This document shows, piece after piece, positions 6,168 to 8,795 of a stretch of 8,795 bases of DNA (the first letter of the stretch is position 1; each line of letters opens with the position of its first letter). The notes under the pieces were generated by a model. It made no database searches. It saw only the letters and a list, made by a program, of their open reading frames with translations, and was not told where the DNA came from. The stretch comes from Opitutaceae bacterium (lineage in GTDB: Bacteria > Verrucomicrobiota > Verrucomicrobiia > Opitutales > Opitutaceae). The DNA is taken from the NCBI GenBank assembly GCA_020847775.1, contig JADLBI010000090.1, positions 1-8,795 of the forward strand, written 5' to 3'. The position numbers and the translations under genes were made by a program.

Positions 6168-6181
6168 CGAAGCATGCTTCG
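6168..6181. repeat. 14-bp perfect palindrome upstream of the binding-protein gene
   Basis: CGAAGCATGCTTCG is perfectly self-complementary and lies 30 bases after the DUF1697 stop, in the 115-base gap before the lipoprotein gene. It could fold as a 5-bp stem with a CATG loop, or be a dimeric protein site. There is no U-tract directly after it. A T-rich stretch (CTTTTTGTTTT) further on, at about 6233-6243, has no strong stem before it. Confidence 0.4.
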
Positions 6182-6252
6182 GCGTGCCCGGGGTCCTGCC
6201 GCGGGCGTCGGTGCGCGGTTGTGCTGTCGGGGCTTTTTGTTTTGCTGCGGGC

Positions 6253-7899
6253 ATGAAAACTTTTTCGCGGGCCGTTGCCCGGTTGATCTTCGCCGGGCTG
6301 GTGCTCGCCCTCGCCGCCTGCCAAAAGCGCGAGACGCCGGTCACCGCTGCCAACCGCGCGCAGATCCTCCTGCTCGGCAATTTGTCCGAGCCCAATGATC
6401 TCGATCCCGCTTATCCCGACAGCCAGCAGACCGCCAACATCGTCATCGCGCTGATGGAAGGGCTTTGCCAATACGACCCGCGCACCTCGCTGCCGGTGCC
6501 GGCCGTCGCGGAGCGTTGGGAGGCGTCGGCCGACCAGCTCACGTGGACGTTTCACCTGCGCTCCACCGCGCGGTGGTCCAACGGCGAGCCGCTCACCGCG
6601 AAAGATTTCGTGTATGCCTACCGGCGCAACCTGAGCGCAGGTCTCGGGGCGGAATACGCCACCATGTTGTTCGCGTTGAAAAACGGCCGTGAGTTCAACG
6701 AGGGCGCGGTCACCGATTTTTCGCAGGTCGGCGTCGAGGCGGCCGACGACCACACGCTCGTCTTGCGCTTGAGCCATCCGGTGCCGTATCTGCCAAAGCT
6801 GCTCTGCCACACGATTTGGTTTCCGGTCCACCAAGCCACGGTCGAGAAATTCGGCCGCATCGACCAGCGCGGCACGCATTGGACGCGCCCCGGCAACTAT
6901 GTGGGCAACGGCCCCTTTGTTCTCGCGGAGTGGAAGCCCAATCAGATCGTCCGTGTCACCAAGTCGCCCACATATTGGAACCGCGATGAGGTTCGCCTCA
7001 ACGGCATCAATTTCTACCCCATCGAGGCCAACAGCACGGAGGAGGCGATGTTTCGCACCGGCCAGCTCCACGTCACCGCGCAGATGCCGATCGACAAGAT
7101 CGCCGTCTATCGCGACGACCCGCGACTCGCGGTTTTTCTGCGCCAGGCACCGATGCTCGCGACCTATTTTTTTCGCTTCAACACCCGGCACAAACCGCTC
7201 GACGACGTGCGCGTGCGCCAGGCCCTCGCCCACAGCATCAACCGCGTCGAGATGGTCGAACGCGTCACGCTCGGCGGCCAGCCCCCCGCCATGCGTCTCA
7301 CGCCGCCGGGCATCGCGGGATTCGATCCCGCGGCCAAGGTGACCTACGATCCGGAGCTCGCGCGCCGCTTATTGGCCGAGGCCGGTTACCCCGGCGGCCG
7401 GGGCTTTCCCGCGCTCGAGTATCTCTACAACACCAACGAGAGCCACCGGAAGATCGCCGAAGCCATTCAGCAAATGTGGCGGCGCGAACTCGGCATCAAC
7501 ATCACGCTCGTCAACCAAGAGGGCAAGGTCTGGGCCGACACGATGCGCGCCGGCAATTTCGACATCGCGCGCATGGCCTGGGTGGGCGACTACGTGGACC
7601 CCAGCACGTTTCTCGACATCATGACCACCGGCAATGGCAACAACCAGACCGGCTGGGGCAGCGCCGAATACGACCGGCTCATCACCGCCGCCACTGCCAC
7701 GGCTGACGAGGCCGAACGCTACGCCCTCTACGCGCGTTGCGAACAGATCCTCGCCGACGGGTGCCCCATCGCCCCGCTTTATTTCTACAATCGCAACAAC
7801 CTCGTCCTTCCAGCGGTCAAAGGCTGGTATAATAACCCCGTGGACATGCACCCCTACACCGGCGTGTCGCTCGACGCCTCCGACCCGCGGAGCCCGTGA
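6253..7899 (+). CDS. OppA-like peptide-binding lipoprotein (SBP family 5)
   Basis: This 548-residue protein is a solute-binding protein of the ABC-transporter family 5 (OppA, MppA, DppA group). Its N-terminus has two basic residues, a hydrophobic core and the lipobox L20-A21-A22-C23, so it should be a lipid-anchored periplasmic protein. Typical family segments follow: SEPNDLDPAY, VAERWEASAD, WTFHLRSTARWSNGEPLTA, the SPTYWNRDEV region after NGPFVLAEWKPNQ, and VRQALAHSINR. The C-terminal part has LINCWMLL-free OppA-like sequence ending with PLYFYNRNNLVLP. Oligopeptides are the likely ligand, since this shape fits OppA best, but cell-wall peptides or other solutes are possible. The ATG at 6253 gives a proper signal peptide; the longer frame from 6184 does not. 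No permease or ATPase gene lies beside it. Confidence 0.92.
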   Translation: MKTFSRAVARLIFAGLVLALAACQKRETPVTAANRAQILLLGNLSEPNDLDPAYPDSQQTANIVIALMEGLCQYDPRTSLPVPAVAERWEASADQLTWTFHLRSTARWSNGEPLTAKDFVYAYRRNLSAGLGAEYATMLFALKNGREFNEGAVTDFSQVGVEAADDHTLVLRLSHPVPYLPKLLCHTIWFPVHQATVEKFGRIDQRGTHWTRPGNYVGNGPFVLAEWKPNQIVRVTKSPTYWNRDEVRLNGINFYPIEANSTEEAMFRTGQLHVTAQMPIDKIAVYRDDPRLAVFLRQAPMLATYFFRFNTRHKPLDDVRVRQALAHSINRVEMVERVTLGGQPPAMRLTPPGIAGFDPAAKVTYDPELARRLLAEAGYPGGRGFPALEYLYNTNESHRKIAEAIQQMWRRELGINITLVNQEGKVWADTMRAGNFDIARMAWVGDYVDPSTFLDIMTTGNGNNQTGWGSAEYDRLITAATATADEAERYALYARCEQILADGCPIAPLYFYNRNNLVLPAVKGWYNNPVDMHPYTGVSLDASDPRSP

Positions 7900-7920
7900 A
7901 AGGCTTTAAGGTAAGTTTCG

Positions 7921-7934
7921 AGCCTGATCAGGCT
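7921..7934. terminator. 14-bp palindrome at the junction of convergent genes, candidate bidirectional terminator
   Basis: AGCCTGATCAGGCT is a perfect palindrome (5-bp stem, GATC loop) 21 bases after the lipoprotein stop. It overlaps the minus-strand stop codon TGA (7928-7930) of the VOC gene. Its position between convergent genes suits a shared terminator, but neither side has a strong U-tract. Confidence 0.4.
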
Positions 7935-8311
7935 GTCAGCGGCGTGGCGCGTTGGCAGAGCTGAAGCGCGACACCCCACGGATCGCGTAACATGACGAGT
8001 AGGGAGCCGTCGGGCGGGCGGATTTCCTCGACGTGAGTTGCGCCGACGGCGATTAACCGCGTGGTGTCGGCGGCCGCATCCGCGCTGGCGAAGGCGAGGT
8101 GCAGCACGAGGTGGTGCATGGTCGCGTAGTCGGGCAAGGGTGCGGCGGGGTTGCAGTAGATCTCGATCGAAGCACCCCGGCTGTCGGCGAGGAAGTGAGT
8201 CTGGTGGGCCTGGGGTAGATGACGGACGACACGTAAACCGAGGTGCTGCCCATACCATGTGGCGAAGGCGATAGGATCGGGAACGTTGAGGGCGGTGTGC
8301 TCGAAAATCAT
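7928..8311 (-). CDS. VOC superfamily (glyoxalase/bleomycin resistance-like) protein
   Basis: This 127-residue protein has the two-module VOC fold pattern. It opens IFEHTALNVPD with H5 in the usual first metal position, then FATWYGQHLGL. SIEIY supplies E50, and LHLAF supplies H71 at the start of module two. It ends DPWGVALQL, where the fourth metal ligand is normally Glu; here Q117 occupies that place. Members include glyoxalase I, extradiol dioxygenases and drug-binding proteins, and the substrate here is unknown. The Gln may change metal binding or indicate a non-enzymatic binding role. The ATG at 8311 lacks a Shine-Dalgarno. The gene lies 32 bases downstream of the transposase-like gene on the same strand and converges on the lipoprotein gene. 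Confidence 0.85.
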   Translation of the reverse strand: MIFEHTALNVPDPIAFATWYGQHLGLRVVRHLPQAHQTHFLADSRGASIEIYCNPAAPLPDYATMHHLVLHLAFASADAAADTTRLIAVGATHVEEIRPPDGSLLVMLRDPWGVALQLCQRATPLTA

Positions 8312-8343
8312 GGCTTAGATTTAAGGGGTCAAGCTGTTGTTTG
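8312..8343. other. Short spacer with AAGGGGTCAAG beside the transposase-like gene
   Basis: These 32 bases lie between the transposase-like stop and the VOC start. AAGGGGTCAAG (8323-8333) resembles the AAGGGGTCAGG-type motif that I associate from memory with flanks of REP-associated transposase genes in many bacteria. The VOC promoter would have to lie here or inside the transposase gene. Confidence 0.3.
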
Positions 8344-8795
8344 TTAGTTATTGTTGATTTTCAACCGGTGCAAATACCCGCGCAGGCTCCCCGGTTTGCC
8401 AAGTTGGATCGTTTCAGCCAGCCATGTGATCGAGGCCCCGCATTCTTCCCGAACCTGCTGGGCCAGTTTGAGCTTCCAGGGTTGATTGAACGGGCGGGTT
8501 TGCAGATCGGCGGGCGTCTTGTTGAGGGCACGCAAGTGCTGCTCCAGACACTGTTGCCTCCGGGCTTGGCGCAGATCAGCGCGCGCCGCTGGCGACAAGC
8601 CATCCGCGAGAGATTGGTGCGCGTTATCCTTGGCCACCGCCTGCCGCCACGCCGTGGTGCCGATGGCCCAGCCTGCCCCCAGTTCGGTCAGTCCCTCCTG
8701 GTGCCAGATTTCCTCCTTGGTGGCTAGGTCTCGCAGATAGTCGGCATAGTGATTCAGCCCTTTGGCATTGTCGGGCCAGCCGCCGCGCGCCCGCA
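8344..8795 (-). CDS. C-terminal part of a REP-associated (Y1-like) transposase
   Basis: An open minus-strand frame runs from the right edge through 149 codons to a TAA at 8344, with no stop inside. The visible end reads GGWPDNAKGL, HYADYLRDLA, GWAIGTTAWRQAVAKDNAH and, near the C-terminus, WKLKLAQQVREECGASITWL then AETIQLGKPGSLRGYLHRL. The last part looks like a C-terminal helix-turn-helix, with LGKPGSLRGYL as the recognition-helix region. This matches C-termini I associate with verrucomicrobial proteins annotated as Y1/RAYT transposases, which process REP hairpins. The catalytic HUH/Tyr region would lie beyond the window, so identity is inferred. An internal GTG at 8637 is not the start, because family-like sequence continues upstream of it. 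Confidence 0.6.
   Translation of the reverse strand, partial: RARGGWPDNAKGLNHYADYLRDLATKEEIWHQEGLTELGAGWAIGTTAWRQAVAKDNAHQSLADGLSPAARADLRQARRQQCLEQHLRALNKTPADLQTRPFNQPWKLKLAQQVREECGASITWLAETIQLGKPGSLRGYLHRLKINNN

Noticed and set aside
6058..7233. A 391-codon minus-strand frame opposite the DUF1697 end and the lipoprotein
   Set aside because: It spans two real plus-strand genes and their gap, and shows no recognisable motif.
8344..8637. A short complete 97-residue gene starting at GTG 8637
   Set aside because: The same frame stays open to the window edge and the upstream residues are family-like, so this is the end of a longer gene.

Overview
The window is GC-rich chromosomal DNA holding seven complete protein genes plus a gene cut at each edge. 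Several things point to the Verrucomicrobiota, perhaps an Opitutaceae-like lineage. These are the high GC, the apparent lack of Shine-Dalgarno sequences at every start I checked, heptamer junk repeats inserted in frame inside a coding gene, and the C-terminus of a transposase of the kind I associate with that phylum. This placement is inference; there is no rRNA or other marker gene here.

Layout. Position 1-75 (-) is the signal peptide end of an unknown exported protein. A 206-bp gap (76-281) holds a perfect TGTTC-N7-GAACA palindrome and a terminator-like hairpin. Position 282-2633 (-) is a RecD2-type DNA helicase carrying at least two in-frame insertions built from short repeats. Divergent from it, 2726-3079 (+) is a four-helix DUF1304 membrane protein. 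It converges on a two-gene minus-strand operon: a sodium:solute symporter (3219-4703), translationally coupled by an ATGA overlap to a 48-residue single-helix membrane protein (3076-3222). The latter is a likely, possibly undescribed, symporter partner. Divergent from the symporter, 4831-5529 (+) is a phytanoyl-CoA dioxygenase-like Fe(II)/2-oxoglutarate oxygenase. It is followed on the same strand by a DUF1697 protein (5589-6137) and an OppA-like lipoprotein that binds a solute, probably peptide (6253-7899). On the minus strand a VOC/glyoxalase-fold protein (7928-8311) converges on the binding protein, sharing a palindrome at the junction. The C-terminal part of a REP-associated (Y1/RAYT-like) transposase (8344-8795) runs off the right edge.

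Most genes look like independent housekeeping or accessory units rather than one pathway. The only tight functional unit is the symporter plus its coupled small protein. The most interesting signals are that coupled microprotein, the repeat-derived insertions in RecD2, and the short palindromes at gene ends, which might be REP-like sequences related to the edge transposase.
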